Made by a program: the position numbers and the translations under genes
In this document: piece by piece, positions 1-7,431 of the stretch
How positions within the stretch are numbered: position 1 is the first letter of the stretch
Layout: each line of letters starts with the position of its first letter
The notes under the pieces: generated by a model
Seen by the model: the letters and a program-made list of their open reading frames with translations, nothing else
What the model was told of the DNA's origin: nothing
Database searches by the model: none
Assembly: GCA_029986195.1 (NCBI GenBank)
Contig: DALTYF010000012.1
Location: 1-11,117, forward strand
Length of the DNA: 11,117 nucleotides
Direction: 5' to 3'
Origin: Methanocorpusculum sp.
GTDB taxonomy: Archaea; Halobacteriota; Methanomicrobia; Methanomicrobiales; Methanocorpusculaceae

Positions 1-1
1 C

Positions 2-367
2 GGTTTCGGCCAGGGCAGAGATGTTCAGGTCGGTACTGCGATCAAGAAGGCAATCGTAAATGCGAAACTGAACATTGTGAAGGTTCGCCGTGGATGCGGT
101 TCCTGGGAATGCGGCTGCGGTCAGAAGCACTCTGTGCCGATGGAAGTTACCGGTAAGGCAGGTTCCGTTACCGTTACTCTCAAGCCCGCTCCAAAGGGAA
201 TCGGTCTGGTGACCGGTGATGTCGGTAAGAAAGTACTGGCACTTGCTGGTATCCGTGATGTGTGGGTCAACACGAGTGGTAACACGAGAACGACCCTCAA
301 CTTTGCAAAGGCTACCTACAATGCACTTCGCGAAACGAATCTGATTCGTATCGGAGGTCGGAAGTAA
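2..367 (+). CDS. rps5: Small ribosomal subunit protein uS5 (5' end missing)
   Basis: This is the C-terminal 121 residues of archaeal ribosomal protein uS5, a 30S protein needed for decoding accuracy; archaeal members are usually a little over 200 residues, so about 40% lies left of the window. The frame is open from base 2 ([17 protein letters not shown]...), so the internal GTG at 77 is not the start. Recognisable blocks are the Gly/Arg-rich [11 protein letters not shown], a Cys-containing [12 protein letters not shown] segment typical of archaeal/eukaryotic uS5, and the [26 protein letters not shown] block, given here only as its start and end (APKGIG to GIRDVW). The TAA stop overlaps the ATG of rpl30 by one base (TAATG), and GGAGGT at 353-358 inside this gene serves as the Shine-Dalgarno for rpl30. 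It is the first visible gene of the spc-type ribosomal operon. Confidence 0.96.
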   Translation, partial: GFGQGRDVQVGTAIKKAIVNAKLNIVKVRRGCGSWECGCGQKHSVPMEVTGKAGSVTVTLKPAPKGIGLVTGDVGKKVLALAGIRDVWVNTSGNTRTTLNFAKATYNALRETNLIRIGGRK

Positions 368-828
368 TGTATGCAGTTGTGCAGGTTCGCGGAGTGGTTA
401 ACACCCGCCGCGACATTAAGGAGACCTTAAAGATGCTGCGTCTTCACCACATCAATCACTGTGTCCTTGTGCCGGAAACTCCGGAGTATCTTGGTATGAT
501 CCGGAAGGCAAAGGATTACATTGCGTTCGGTGAAGTCGATGCAGCAACGCTTGAGACGATTCTTACCACCCGTGGAAGACTCACCGGCAACAAGCCGCTG
601 ACCGAGGAGTACGTGAAGGAGGCGACTTCCTTTGGAAGTATTGCCGAGCTTGCGGCTGCTCTTGCAGCAGGTCAGATCCGGATGAAGGATGTCCCCGAAC
701 TCAAGCCGGTGCTTCGTATGCACCCGCCGAGAAAGGGATACAAGACCACGAAGCGTACGTTCAATCAGGGCGGTGCCCTGGGATACTACGGGAAGGAAAT
801 TAATGACCTTCTGATCAAGATGAGGTAA
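367..828 (+). CDS. rpl30: Large ribosomal subunit protein uL30
   Basis: A 153-residue archaeal-type uL30, a 50S subunit protein. Bacterial L30 is only about 60 residues, while archaeal and eukaryotic forms are about 150, so the length supports the archaeal assignment. The N-terminus AVVQVRGVVNTRRDIKETL is the typical L30 ferredoxin-like start, followed by LRLHHINHCVLVPETPEY, and the C-terminal half carries the archaeal extension ending with the RMHPPRKGYKTTKRTF block. The start ATG overlaps the uS5 stop by one base and has a strong Shine-Dalgarno (GGAGGT, 353-358) with an 8-base spacer. Five bases separate its stop from rpl15, and GAGGT at its own 3' end (822-826) probably serves that gene. 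It is co-transcribed with rps5, rpl15 and secY. Confidence 0.97.
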   Translation: MYAVVQVRGVVNTRRDIKETLKMLRLHHINHCVLVPETPEYLGMIRKAKDYIAFGEVDAATLETILTTRGRLTGNKPLTEEYVKEATSFGSIAELAAALAAGQIRMKDVPELKPVLRMHPPRKGYKTTKRTFNQGGALGYYGKEINDLLIKMR

Positions 829-833
829 AAAGT

Positions 834-1256
834 ATGCCAGTCAACAAGCGTTCAAAGTTCCGGGGAACCCGCACCTGTGGTGGGGGAACCCACAAAAACC
901 GCCGTGGTGCAGGTAACCGCGGAGGTCGTGGACAGGCAGGATGGCGTGACCACAATTTCACCCGGTTCTATCTGCTCGGAAAGACTGAGGGTAAACACGG
1001 ATTTGTCTGTAAGACTTCCGTTACCTATGATGTCCTTGATATCGGTGATATCGATCAGATGATTCCGGATCTTGTTGCCCGCGGTATTGCCACACAAAAC
1101 GGAGATGTTATTATTCTTGACGCCGCACAGATTGGTGTTGAGAAGGTTCTTGGCGGTGGTCGCGTTACCCACAAGCTTGAGATTACTGCAGAGAGCTTCT
1201 CCGAGCGTGCTGTCGCGAAAGTTCAGGAACAGGGCGGTCAGGTGCTGACCCCCTAA
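834..1256 (+). CDS. rpl15: Large ribosomal subunit protein uL15
   Basis: A 140-residue archaeal uL15, a 50S protein that binds 23S rRNA late in assembly. The N-terminal third is the basic, Gly-rich RNA-binding extension (KFRGTRTCGGGTHKNRRG, then GNRGGRGQAG), and the C-terminal half forms the globular domain. It ends with a region typical of archaeal L15 (VLGGGRVTHKLEITAESFS). Length fits the archaeal family. It sits between rpl30 (5-base gap) and secY (24-base gap), the standard order of this operon. The AT-rich gap after it (1257-1280) holds a small palindrome, ATTTAAAT, but no obvious terminator, so read-through into secY is expected. Confidence 0.97.
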   Translation: MPVNKRSKFRGTRTCGGGTHKNRRGAGNRGGRGQAGWRDHNFTRFYLLGKTEGKHGFVCKTSVTYDVLDIGDIDQMIPDLVARGIATQNGDVIILDAAQIGVEKVLGGGRVTHKLEITAESFSERAVAKVQEQGGQVLTP

Positions 1257-1280
1257 ATTTAAATTTTTGGTGTATCACTC

Positions 1281-2723
1281 ATGGGAGAACTGCTGGATCG
1301 AATGGAACCACTGCTGGCAAAGATGCCGGCCGTTCGGCCACCGGAGCGTCACGTTCACTTCAAAAACAAGCTGATGTGGACCGCCGCGGTGCTGCTGTTG
1401 TATTTTATACTGACGAACATTCCGGTTTTTGGTCTGAGTGAAACTTCTCTGGATGTTTTCCAATATTACCGTGCGTTGCTCGCCGGTGCATCCGGAACGA
1501 TTCTTCACCTTGGTATCGGACCGATTGTGACCGCATCTATCGTACTGCAGCTGCTTCGTGGTGCTGACCTGATTAAGATCAATACTTCCGATGAGCGCGG
1601 TCAGGTTATTTACATGGGTCTGCAGAAACTGCTGATCTTTGTGATGATCATTCTGGAAGCCCTGCCAAATGTGCTGGGCGGATGGATGAGCCCTGACATG
1701 ACGGTTGCTGCAATGTTTGGCGGCAATACCACGGCTGTGATGTTCCTGATCTTCCTGCAGATCTGTTTAGGCGGTCTGCTGGTTGTGTTCATGGATGAGG
1801 TCGTGTCGAAGTGGGGTATTGGTTCTGGTGTCGGTCTCTTCATCGTTGCAGGAGTTGCCCAGGGTCTCGTAAACGGTTTCTTCAACTGGGAATCTACGAC
1901 GGATCAGTTTGCGGTGGGTTTCTTCCCCAGGCTGTTTGAGGTCATAGGTTCCGGTGCGAACTTTATCGAGTACTTTGGTCTTGAGCTGCTCGCACTGTTT
2001 ACGACAATAGGGTTGTTCTTCCTTATTGTGTATGTTGAGGCGACCCGTGTGGAGATTCCGCTTGCCCACGCGAATGTGCGCGGTGCCCGTGCGCGGTTCC
2101 CGGTGAAACTTGTGTATGCAAGTGTTCTTCCGATGATTCTGGTGCGTGTGCTGCAGGCAAACGTTCAGATGATTGGTATGTTCCTTTCCAGTGTTGGTAT
2201 CAACATCTTTGGAGAGTTCAACGGTTCTACGCCGATCAATGGTCTGATGTGGTATCTTGCACCGATTAACCAGCCGCAGGACTGGATGTGGTGGCTCCCG
2301 CAGTTTACGGGTGCCGGCCATGCAGCATGGGAGGTTGCTCTCCGTGTGGGTATTGACGCAATCGTGATGATTGTCGGAGGTGCTCTGTTCGCAATCTTCT
2401 GGGTGAAGACGGCAGGTCTTGACTCGAAACATGTTGCCCGCCAGATTCAGAATTCAGGTATGCAGATTCCGGGCTATCGCCGCAGCCCTGCGGTGCTGGA
2501 ACGCTATCTGGGCAGATACATTCCGCGTGTCACGGTGATTGGTGGTGTGTTTATCGGAGTGCTTAGTATTCTCGCAAACATGCTGGGTATCATCGGGTTT
2601 GTGGGAGGTACCGGTCTTCTGCTTACGGTCTCGATCGTTTACCGTCTGTATGAACAGATTGCAAACGAGCAGATCATGGAGATGTATCCGTTTATGCGGG
2701 GCTTCTTCGGCGGCAAAGAATAA
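1281..2723 (+). CDS. secY: Preprotein translocase subunit SecY (Sec61-alpha)
   Basis: A 480-residue archaeal SecY, the channel-forming subunit of the SecYEG/Sec61 translocon in the cytoplasmic membrane. Visible features: about ten hydrophobic segments (roughly residues 31-50, 76-93, 112-134, 150-170, 183-202, 229-252, 273-303, 350-375, 415-437 and 438-457); a plug region after TM1 (about 52-75); the conserved TM2 sequence GIGPIVTASIVLQLL; a basic cytosolic TM6/7 loop (ARARFPVKL), which in the family contacts the ribosome; and the cytosolic TM8/9 loop with the ARQIQNSGMQIPGYR signature. The length is close to that of other archaeal SecY proteins. The ATG at 1281 is chosen because it gives the typical short amphipathic N-terminus (MGELLDRMEPLLAKMP). 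A T-rich run directly after the stop suggests the ribosomal operon ends here. Confidence 0.98.
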   Translation: MGELLDRMEPLLAKMPAVRPPERHVHFKNKLMWTAAVLLLYFILTNIPVFGLSETSLDVFQYYRALLAGASGTILHLGIGPIVTASIVLQLLRGADLIKINTSDERGQVIYMGLQKLLIFVMIILEALPNVLGGWMSPDMTVAAMFGGNTTAVMFLIFLQICLGGLLVVFMDEVVSKWGIGSGVGLFIVAGVAQGLVNGFFNWESTTDQFAVGFFPRLFEVIGSGANFIEYFGLELLALFTTIGLFFLIVYVEATRVEIPLAHANVRGARARFPVKLVYASVLPMILVRVLQANVQMIGMFLSSVGINIFGEFNGSTPINGLMWYLAPINQPQDWMWWLPQFTGAGHAAWEVALRVGIDAIVMIVGGALFAIFWVKTAGLDSKHVARQIQNSGMQIPGYRRSPAVLERYLGRYIPRVTVIGGVFIGVLSILANMLGIIGFVGGTGLLLTVSIVYRLYEQIANEQIMEMYPFMRGFFGGKE

Positions 2724-2729
2724 TCCCCA

Positions 2730-2752
2730 TTTTTCTTTTTCTGATTTTTATT
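2730..2752 (+). terminator. T-rich archaeal terminator after secY
   Basis: Starting 7 bases after the secY stop, three T-runs (T5 at 2730-2735 region, T5 at 2736-2740, T5 at 2745-2749) occur within about 20 bases, with no hairpin. Oligo-T stretches on the coding strand are the known archaeal termination signal. This would separate the ribosomal operon from the sensory genes that follow. Confidence 0.6.
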
Positions 2753-2831
2753 GTCCCGTTCAAAGGGTTTATGCGTTTTTCCCGCCAACATACTGAATAA
2801 TTCTCATTACGTGTGTGGTGTTGTAAGTCCT

Positions 2832-4550
2832 ATGCGAAGAAAATGGTGTCATGTGTTCTTTCTGCTGTTCGCGGTTTTGTGTACAGTGTGTCTGGTACTT
2901 GGCTGTGCCGGATGTGTTCAGCCATCGGTGAATCCGCATAATTATACTCTGGAAGCTCCGGAAGATATGGTTCTGGTTCTGGATCGATATGCGGATGTTG
3001 TTGTCTCGGGCTTTACAGAACTCGAGGCCGATTCCCGTGTTCTGGCTGATGATATCGGCAGGGTTTCCGGGAATGATTCGGAAATTGTCGATCTTCTTCT
3101 GAAGTATTACGCAGAAAAACCATGGCTGACACTCCTGGCATATTATCCGGAGGACAGTATTGAGGGAATGTTTGTACCGGCGACGTTCTCGCATCTGAGA
3201 GCGGCAATTACGCATCATCATAATGAGTCTGATTTTACGGGTTCACATACGCTGCGGACTGGACCGTTCTATGTATCCGAGTACGGATATGTGACGGAAG
3301 GAAGTCTGCCGGTTTATTCCCCGGACGGAACGTACTGCGGTTACATCAGTTTCTTCTTTGATTCGGGAATGCTGTTTCATGTCTTTGCAGAGGATGTTCC
3401 GGAACTGTCGGAGTATGCGGTGTCGGCCCTCCTGCCGGATGGATGGATCCTCTACTGCACGGCAACGGAGTACATCGGGTGGGACATCAGCGGGGGATCA
3501 CTGGATTTTGTGATTGATCATACGATGGATTATAATCCGCTGGTGGTATTACCGGAAGATGCAATCAAGTACCCTGCATATACGCCGCTGTATCTGGGAG
3601 AGTATGAGAAGATCAACGTCTGGAAAACGGTGAACCTTTTGGGAACCGATGTCCGTCTGATGGTTGATCGTCCCGCCTCCCCGTGGTCGGTTCCCGCAGA
3701 TGCACAGTTTATCCAGGATGCTGGCGGGATGACGGAGGAAACACTGAAAGTCTTCCAGTATGCAAGGTTGCACTCCAAGGAAAAGACTCTGGAATATATT
3801 AGAAACGAGGTGTCGGCATACCCTCTGGTTGCCTATGATATGGAAGGCAATGTTCTTGCAATATCCCGCGAGACCCAGCGTTCCAGCATGATCAGCTGGA
3901 TCAATTTGCATGATGCATATGACGTTCCGACAGTCCGGCATATGATCTATCTTGCCCAGCAGGGCGGCGGATATCTGCAAAAGTATGAATCTGCATCTGT
4001 CGGAGAGATTCCTACCGATGCACTGCTGCTTCTGATTTATGTGATGCCTATTGATGACTCATGGTTTATCACGATTCGGATGCCGGCGGAGTCCGAAATT
4101 TCTCCGACGATCCCGCATGCTGCCGGCGATGTTACCACTCTTGCCCGCAATGCAACTCTGTATGCATGGGAGTTTGGAAAAGAGGCGGTACTTGCTGACC
4201 TCAACAGTGGTTCCTCAAAACTTCTCGCAGCAGCTTCTCAAAACATTACCGACTTTGCTGCAATCGATATGCAGGGAAACATTCTGGCCAATGCTTTTGT
4301 TCCCGGTGATGTCGGAAAGAATATTTTTTCGTTTACTGACGCAAACGGTGCATCGTTCGGCCGGCAGTATGTGTTGTATGTTCTGGACGGCGGCGGTCTG
4401 ACGTATAATGTTCTGTCCGTCCCAAATGATCCGACACGGCAAAGCGTCCGGTTGATATATGTGGAGGCGGTGGATGACAAGTGGTTTGTTCTTGCCGGTA
4501 TGGAACTGGATATCACGTCGCGTGCGAACCCGCTGGAGTTGATGCCGTGA
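2832..4550 (+). CDS. Extracellular Cache-domain sensory lipoprotein with three ligand-binding modules
   Basis: Predicted secreted, lipid-anchored protein of 572 residues. The frame is open from a TTG at 2751, but the ATG at 2832 is preferred: it puts a basic N-terminus (MRRKW) before a hydrophobic signal sequence ending in a Cys-rich LVLGCAGC stretch, a likely lipobox with Cys25 or Cys28 as anchor. The rest is extracellular. Residues about 44-283 resemble a double-Cache sensor (SLPVYSPDGTYCGYISFF). Residues about 304-414 and 437-558 are two single-Cache-like modules that resemble each other: both have DM(E/Q)GN(V/I)LA, a YxxxxGGG element, and IYVxx(I/V)DDxWF near the end. No transmembrane helix, kinase, HAMP or methyl-accepting domain follows, so it has no output domain of its own. 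Ligand unknown; small organic acids or amines are usual for Cache domains. It is coupled to the next gene by overlapping stop and start. Family assignment is by pattern recognition, not a profile search. Confidence 0.72.
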   Translation: MRRKWCHVFFLLFAVLCTVCLVLGCAGCVQPSVNPHNYTLEAPEDMVLVLDRYADVVVSGFTELEADSRVLADDIGRVSGNDSEIVDLLLKYYAEKPWLTLLAYYPEDSIEGMFVPATFSHLRAAITHHHNESDFTGSHTLRTGPFYVSEYGYVTEGSLPVYSPDGTYCGYISFFFDSGMLFHVFAEDVPELSEYAVSALLPDGWILYCTATEYIGWDISGGSLDFVIDHTMDYNPLVVLPEDAIKYPAYTPLYLGEYEKINVWKTVNLLGTDVRLMVDRPASPWSVPADAQFIQDAGGMTEETLKVFQYARLHSKEKTLEYIRNEVSAYPLVAYDMEGNVLAISRETQRSSMISWINLHDAYDVPTVRHMIYLAQQGGGYLQKYESASVGEIPTDALLLLIYVMPIDDSWFITIRMPAESEISPTIPHAAGDVTTLARNATLYAWEFGKEAVLADLNSGSSKLLAAASQNITDFAAIDMQGNILANAFVPGDVGKNIFSFTDANGASFGRQYVLYVLDGGGLTYNVLSVPNDPTRQSVRLIYVEAVDDKWFVLAGMELDITSRANPLELMP

Positions 4551-4960
4551 AGAATACGGCAGATGCCGGTCATGGCTTGCCTGGCTCCATTGCGATCGTG
4601 GTTGTGCTGGTGATTGCGGTTGTCGGTGTTCTGGTGTTTGTTGGCGGTTTCATGGTGGAAAGTCTGGTGGAAACGGAGTTTTCCATGGACGGAGTGGATC
4701 TGATGGTGCGGATTTCGGGTGACGATGTGGTTGCCGTGGTTGTGGGAGGTGATCGGGCAGCGTCACTTTCTTCACTGGATGTGTACTTCTACGGTCGTGA
4801 GGATGTGCGGTATTCCTTTGAACCGGTAAAGATTATGGAGACAATGCGGTGTACTGGTATGGCCAAAGAAGTCATGGGCTGGCAGACGGTAATTACGGAA
4901 GGATTGTTTACGGATGGGAAGCGGGAAATTCTTGGATATACCAGATTAAGATTTGCATAA
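4547..4960 (+). CDS. Small single-helix membrane protein, possibly pilin-like
   Basis: Unrecognised 137-residue protein. The frame is open from 4481, but the GTG at 4547 is the likely start: it overlaps the upstream TGA (GTGA) and has GGAG at 4535-4538 with an 8-base spacer. A short N-terminus (KNTADAGHGLPG) precedes one strongly hydrophobic helix at residues about 14-36 (SIAIVVVLVIAVVGVLVF), then a beta-rich, probably extracellular domain with GGDRAASLSSLDVYF at about 67-81. The helix close to the N-terminus followed by a small beta domain, and the GGD...LSSLDV pattern, recall archaeal type IV pilin proteins (Pilin_N family), but I cannot see a clear prepilin-peptidase site. A simple membrane-anchored partner of the Cache lipoprotein is equally possible. 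Translational coupling to that gene is the strongest clue to its job. It ends before the hairpin at 4998-5037. Confidence 0.65.
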   Translation: MKNTADAGHGLPGSIAIVVVLVIAVVGVLVFVGGFMVESLVETEFSMDGVDLMVRISGDDVVAVVVGGDRAASLSSLDVYFYGREDVRYSFEPVKIMETMRCTGMAKEVMGWQTVITEGLFTDGKREILGYTRLRFA

Positions 4961-4997
4961 ATCGTTGGTTCTGTTCATAATCTCCTGCCTCTCGCAA

Positions 4998-5037
4998 AAA
5001 CACTGAACGCACGGCCTTCGGCCTGCGTTCAGTGTTT
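4998..5037. terminator. Strong hairpin between convergent genes (likely terminator)
   Basis: A 14-bp perfect inverted repeat (arms AAACACTGAACGCA at 4998-5011 and TGCGTTCAGTGTTT at 5024-5037) encloses a second 4-bp stem, GGCC/GGCC (5013-5016 and 5020-5023), with loop TTC and one bulged C. On the minus strand the stem runs straight into T5 (4996-5000), giving an intrinsic-terminator layout for the substrate-binding-protein gene; on the plus strand it is followed by only T3. It lies 37 bases after the plus-strand gene and 96 bases after the minus-strand gene. A stem this long is unusual for an archaeal terminator, so a dispersed palindromic repeat is the alternative. Confidence 0.7.
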
Positions 5038-5118
5038 ACGGAACAATCCCCCGGGATTACGGCTCGTGGCACCCAAAAATGTTTCGGGGACAGGCCGCCA
5101 GTCATATCAAAATTCTTC

Positions 5119-5125
5119 AAAAAAA
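5119..5125 (-). terminator. T7 tract after the substrate-binding-protein gene
   Basis: On the minus strand a run of seven T follows the TAA stop of the substrate-binding-protein gene after 8 bases. Oligo-T runs are the usual archaeal transcription stop, so this may be the first termination point, with the hairpin at 4998-5037 as back-up. Confidence 0.5.
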
Positions 5126-5133
5126 GGGGAGGA

Positions 5134-5955
5134 TTATGCCAGTGTCTCGCTCATCTGATATTTTTCCAGAAGCTCGGCACGTTTGCCGGATGTCCGGAAA
5201 TCTTCAAGGCCTTTGTTGAGAATACTGATCAGTTCGGTATTTCCTTTTTTGATGGCGATACCATACTCTTCACCGGTGGGAATTGTGTCCAGAATGGTGA
5301 GGTTTTTCCAGTCTGGCAGATAGCCTTCCAGCGTTATTTTATTGTAAATGATGGCGTCAATTTTTCCGTCATCAAGGTATCTGAGTGACTCGCCAAATCC
5401 TGCAGTTCCTGCGGAGAACAGTACAATCTTTCCTTCGGAGACCATCTCATCATACTGTTCTATGCCGAAGATCTCTTTGAGTTTGTCAACCGAGGTGATC
5501 CCCTGCTGCGTACCAATGCGTATCTCGCCGTTGTCAAACATATCTCTGGTTATGCCGCTGTCCTTTCGGACGGCAATGGCGATATCGGTTTTATAATAGG
5601 GCTGAGAGAAGTCCAGTCGTTCCGCACGTTCCGGAGTTATACTGTACCCTGAGTAGAACATATCGATATCTCCTTTCTCAATGAGCTCGGGAATGATCGA
5701 CCAGGGAACCTCTTTGAATGTAATTGTGAAATGTTCTTTTTCTGCAATCCACTGGATTGTCTCGACATCAAAACCGACTGGGATACGTTCGCGGTTCTCG
5801 GTGATGATAGCAGTACTGGGAAGATGGTCTCCGTCAATACCAACGATGTAGGTTTTTTGTCCTTCACCGCCGGTAAAGAGGAGAACACAGGCAACAAGCA
5901 CACAACAGACAACTACCACTCCGACAAGTACGGGGAGGAGGGTATTTTTTTGCAT
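5134..5955 (-). CDS. Amino-acid-type ABC transporter substrate-binding protein (SBP_bac_3 family), orphan
   Basis: A 273-residue extracellular solute-binding protein. A hydrophobic N-terminal segment (residues about 6-27) contains an LVAC lipobox-like motif (Cys23) but continues past it, so it may be a lipoprotein or an uncleaved membrane anchor. The SBP_bac_3 (PF00497) pattern is clear: GFDVETIQWIAEK (61-73), then the signature SGYSITPERAERLDFSQPYY (102-121), IRIGTQQGITS (145-155), a second-lobe block GFGESLRYLDDGKIDAIIYN (187-205 region) and YGIAIKKGN (231-239). Family members bind polar amino acids for ABC uptake or act as sensor modules. No permease or ATPase gene is adjacent, so either these lie elsewhere or the protein senses rather than transports. 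The ligand cannot be told from the sequence. ATG at 5955 is preceded by a TATA box but no clear Shine-Dalgarno. Confidence 0.88.
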   Translation of the reverse strand: MQKNTLLPVLVGVVVVCCVLVACVLLFTGGEGQKTYIVGIDGDHLPSTAIITENRERIPVGFDVETIQWIAEKEHFTITFKEVPWSIIPELIEKGDIDMFYSGYSITPERAERLDFSQPYYKTDIAIAVRKDSGITRDMFDNGEIRIGTQQGITSVDKLKEIFGIEQYDEMVSEGKIVLFSAGTAGFGESLRYLDDGKIDAIIYNKITLEGYLPDWKNLTILDTIPTGEEYGIAIKKGNTELISILNKGLEDFRTSGKRAELLEKYQMSETLA

Positions 5956-5978
5956 TGCTCAAATTCTTTGTCTAATAG

Positions 5979-5990
5979 GTATATATGTGA
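5979..5990 (-). promoter_or_regulatory. TATA-box promoter of the substrate-binding-protein gene
   Basis: Minus-strand TCACATATATAC contains a good TATA box (TATATA, about 5981-5986). Its centre lies about 28 bases upstream of the ATG at 5955. Archaeal transcription normally starts about 25 bases below the TATA box, so the transcript should have a leader of only a few bases or none. The lack of a clear Shine-Dalgarno agrees with this. Confidence 0.6.
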
Positions 5991-6004
5991 TTGTACTCAG
6001 AGAT

Positions 6005-6020
6005 CTGTTCTTATGAACAG
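6005..6020. repeat. Inverted repeat CTGTTC-TTAT-GAACAG, possible operator
   Basis: A perfect 6-bp inverted repeat with a 4-base spacer lies 20 to 35 bases upstream of the minus-strand TATA box, in the 265-base gap between the divergent substrate-binding-protein and adkA genes. CTGTTCTT recurs directly at 6024-6031. Position and symmetry fit a dimeric regulator site controlling the minus-strand gene, but short perfect dyads also arise by chance. Confidence 0.35.
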
Positions 6021-6079
6021 ACACTGTTCTTCGTTGATCGTATCTCATCCTTTTTCGGCATACTGAAGAAAAAAGATAT

Positions 6080-6097
6080 CCGGAAAAATCCTTCCGG
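6080..6097. repeat. Small hairpin CCGGAA/TTCCGG upstream of adkA
   Basis: Arms at 6080-6085 and 6092-6097 with a 6-base loop. A second weak dyad, CACCC/GGGTG (6108-6112 and 6121-6125), follows. Both lie upstream of the presumed adkA TATA region. Apart from these dyads, the TATA boxes and the leader, I see nothing in the 5956-6220 gap: no ORF or RNA gene. Confidence 0.3.
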
Positions 6098-6150
6098 CAA
6101 CTCTCTCCACCCGGATGACGGGGTGTTTACTTCGATCCCTTTCTCCCTCC

Positions 6151-6170
6151 TAAAAATACATTTATTATCC
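6151..6170 (+). promoter_or_regulatory. TATA-type promoter of the adkA-DUF106-cmk operon
   Basis: An A/T-rich stretch (TAAAAATACA then TTTATTATCC) stands out from its C-rich surroundings; TTTATTAT at 6161-6168 is the best TATA-like site. Transcription would start near 6190, leaving a leader of about 30 bases. GTGATCC at 6211-6217, just before the ATG at 6221, matches the 3' part of the archaeal Shine-Dalgarno AGGAGGTGATCC and fixes the start. Confidence 0.5.
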
Positions 6171-6214
6171 TGTCCCTCCAAACTTTAGATGATTCTCAGA
6201 TAGGGAAAGAGTGA

Positions 6215-6793
<579 letters not shown>

Positions 6794-6798
6794 TCTCA

Positions 6799-7428
6799 AT
6801 GGAAATCGGCAAAAAGTACGGAATGTACATCGCGCTCGCCGTAGTCTTCGGTATGATGCCTCTCTACGGCTGGCCTGATGCCCGTGCCGTTATTTCAGGC
6901 GTGGTCGATATCATTGTCGGTCCCTTCGCTGCACTCGGTCTTCCGTTCTTTGCACTTGTACTGATTCTTGCAACCTGTACCGGTCTGTACTCCTCCCTTA
7001 TTCAGAAGTACACCATCGACTACGACAAGATGCGGGAAAACCAGGAAAAGTTCAAGGAGTTTAACGTCCTGTTCCGCGAGGCACAGCGTTCCGGTGATGA
7101 AAAAGCCATCAAGAAGATGCAGGCACGTCAGCAGGCAATGATGGCGGAACAGATGGAGATGAGCCAGCAGCAGTTTAAGCCCATGGCTTATATCCTTGTT
7201 CTGACGGTGCCAATCTTCTTCTGGCTGATTGAACATATCCCGAAGACCACTGATCTGACCATGGCCCACGCTGACCTCAGCAACGCTATCATTCTCCCGT
7301 TTGCAGGACTGTCCAGTTACTTTGACGTCTATCTCGGGTTCTTCCCGCTGTGGATTCTCTGGTACATGCTCTGTTCTCTGGTGATCACTCAGGTGATCAG
7401 AAAAGCCCTCAATATCGGAGGAATGTAA
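6799..7428 (+). CDS. DUF106 (EMC3/TMCO1-like) membrane protein, archaeal YidC-like insertase
   Basis: A 209-residue integral membrane protein of the DUF106 family, which structural work places in the Oxa1/YidC/Alb3 superfamily with eukaryotic EMC3 and TMCO1. These proteins help insert membrane proteins, alone or with the Sec translocon. Seen here: hydrophobic segments at about 10-24, 36-64, 129-147 and 161-198, and between them a charged, Gln/Met-rich, probably coiled-coil cytosolic region (about 72-126, with KMRENQEKFKEF and KKMQARQQAMMAEQMEM). This is the usual design of the family: an N-terminal helix, a cytosolic coiled coil, then two further membrane helices. GAGGT at 6787-6791 is the ribosome-binding site. 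It lies between adkA and cmk, 3 bases before cmk, a conserved archaeal arrangement near secY that fits a role in membrane protein biogenesis. Confidence 0.92.
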   Translation: MEIGKKYGMYIALAVVFGMMPLYGWPDARAVISGVVDIIVGPFAALGLPFFALVLILATCTGLYSSLIQKYTIDYDKMRENQEKFKEFNVLFREAQRSGDEKAIKKMQARQQAMMAEQMEMSQQQFKPMAYILVLTVPIFFWLIEHIPKTTDLTMAHADLSNAIILPFAGLSSYFDVYLGFFPLWILWYMLCSLVITQVIRKALNIGGM

Positions 7429-7431
7429 CCG

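Noticed and set aside
1767..2432. Long 221-codon open frame on the minus strand within secY.
   Set aside because: It is antisense to an unmistakable SecY, its product is His/Arg/Thr-rich with no domain, and it follows from codon bias of the real gene.
2751..2831. N-terminal extension of the Cache lipoprotein from TTG at 2751.
   Set aside because: It would place 27 polar residues before a clear signal sequence and overlap the secY terminator; the ATG at 2832 gives a normal lipoprotein signal.
4481..4546. Longer start for the small membrane protein, inside the Cache gene.
   Set aside because: The GTG at 4547 has a Shine-Dalgarno and a GTGA overlap; the extension only reads an alternate frame of the upstream coding region.
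5032..5388. Plus-strand 118-codon open frame through the hairpin and the end of the substrate-binding-protein gene.
   Set aside because: It is mostly antisense to a clear SBP_bac_3 protein and starts inside the hairpin arm.
4970..6021. An 11-base inverted match (TCTGTTCATAA at 4970-4980 and TTATGAACAGA at 6011-6021) brackets the substrate-binding-protein gene like terminal inverted repeats.
   Set aside because: Tens of 11-base inverted matches are expected by chance in 11 kb, there is no transposase and no target duplication was seen.
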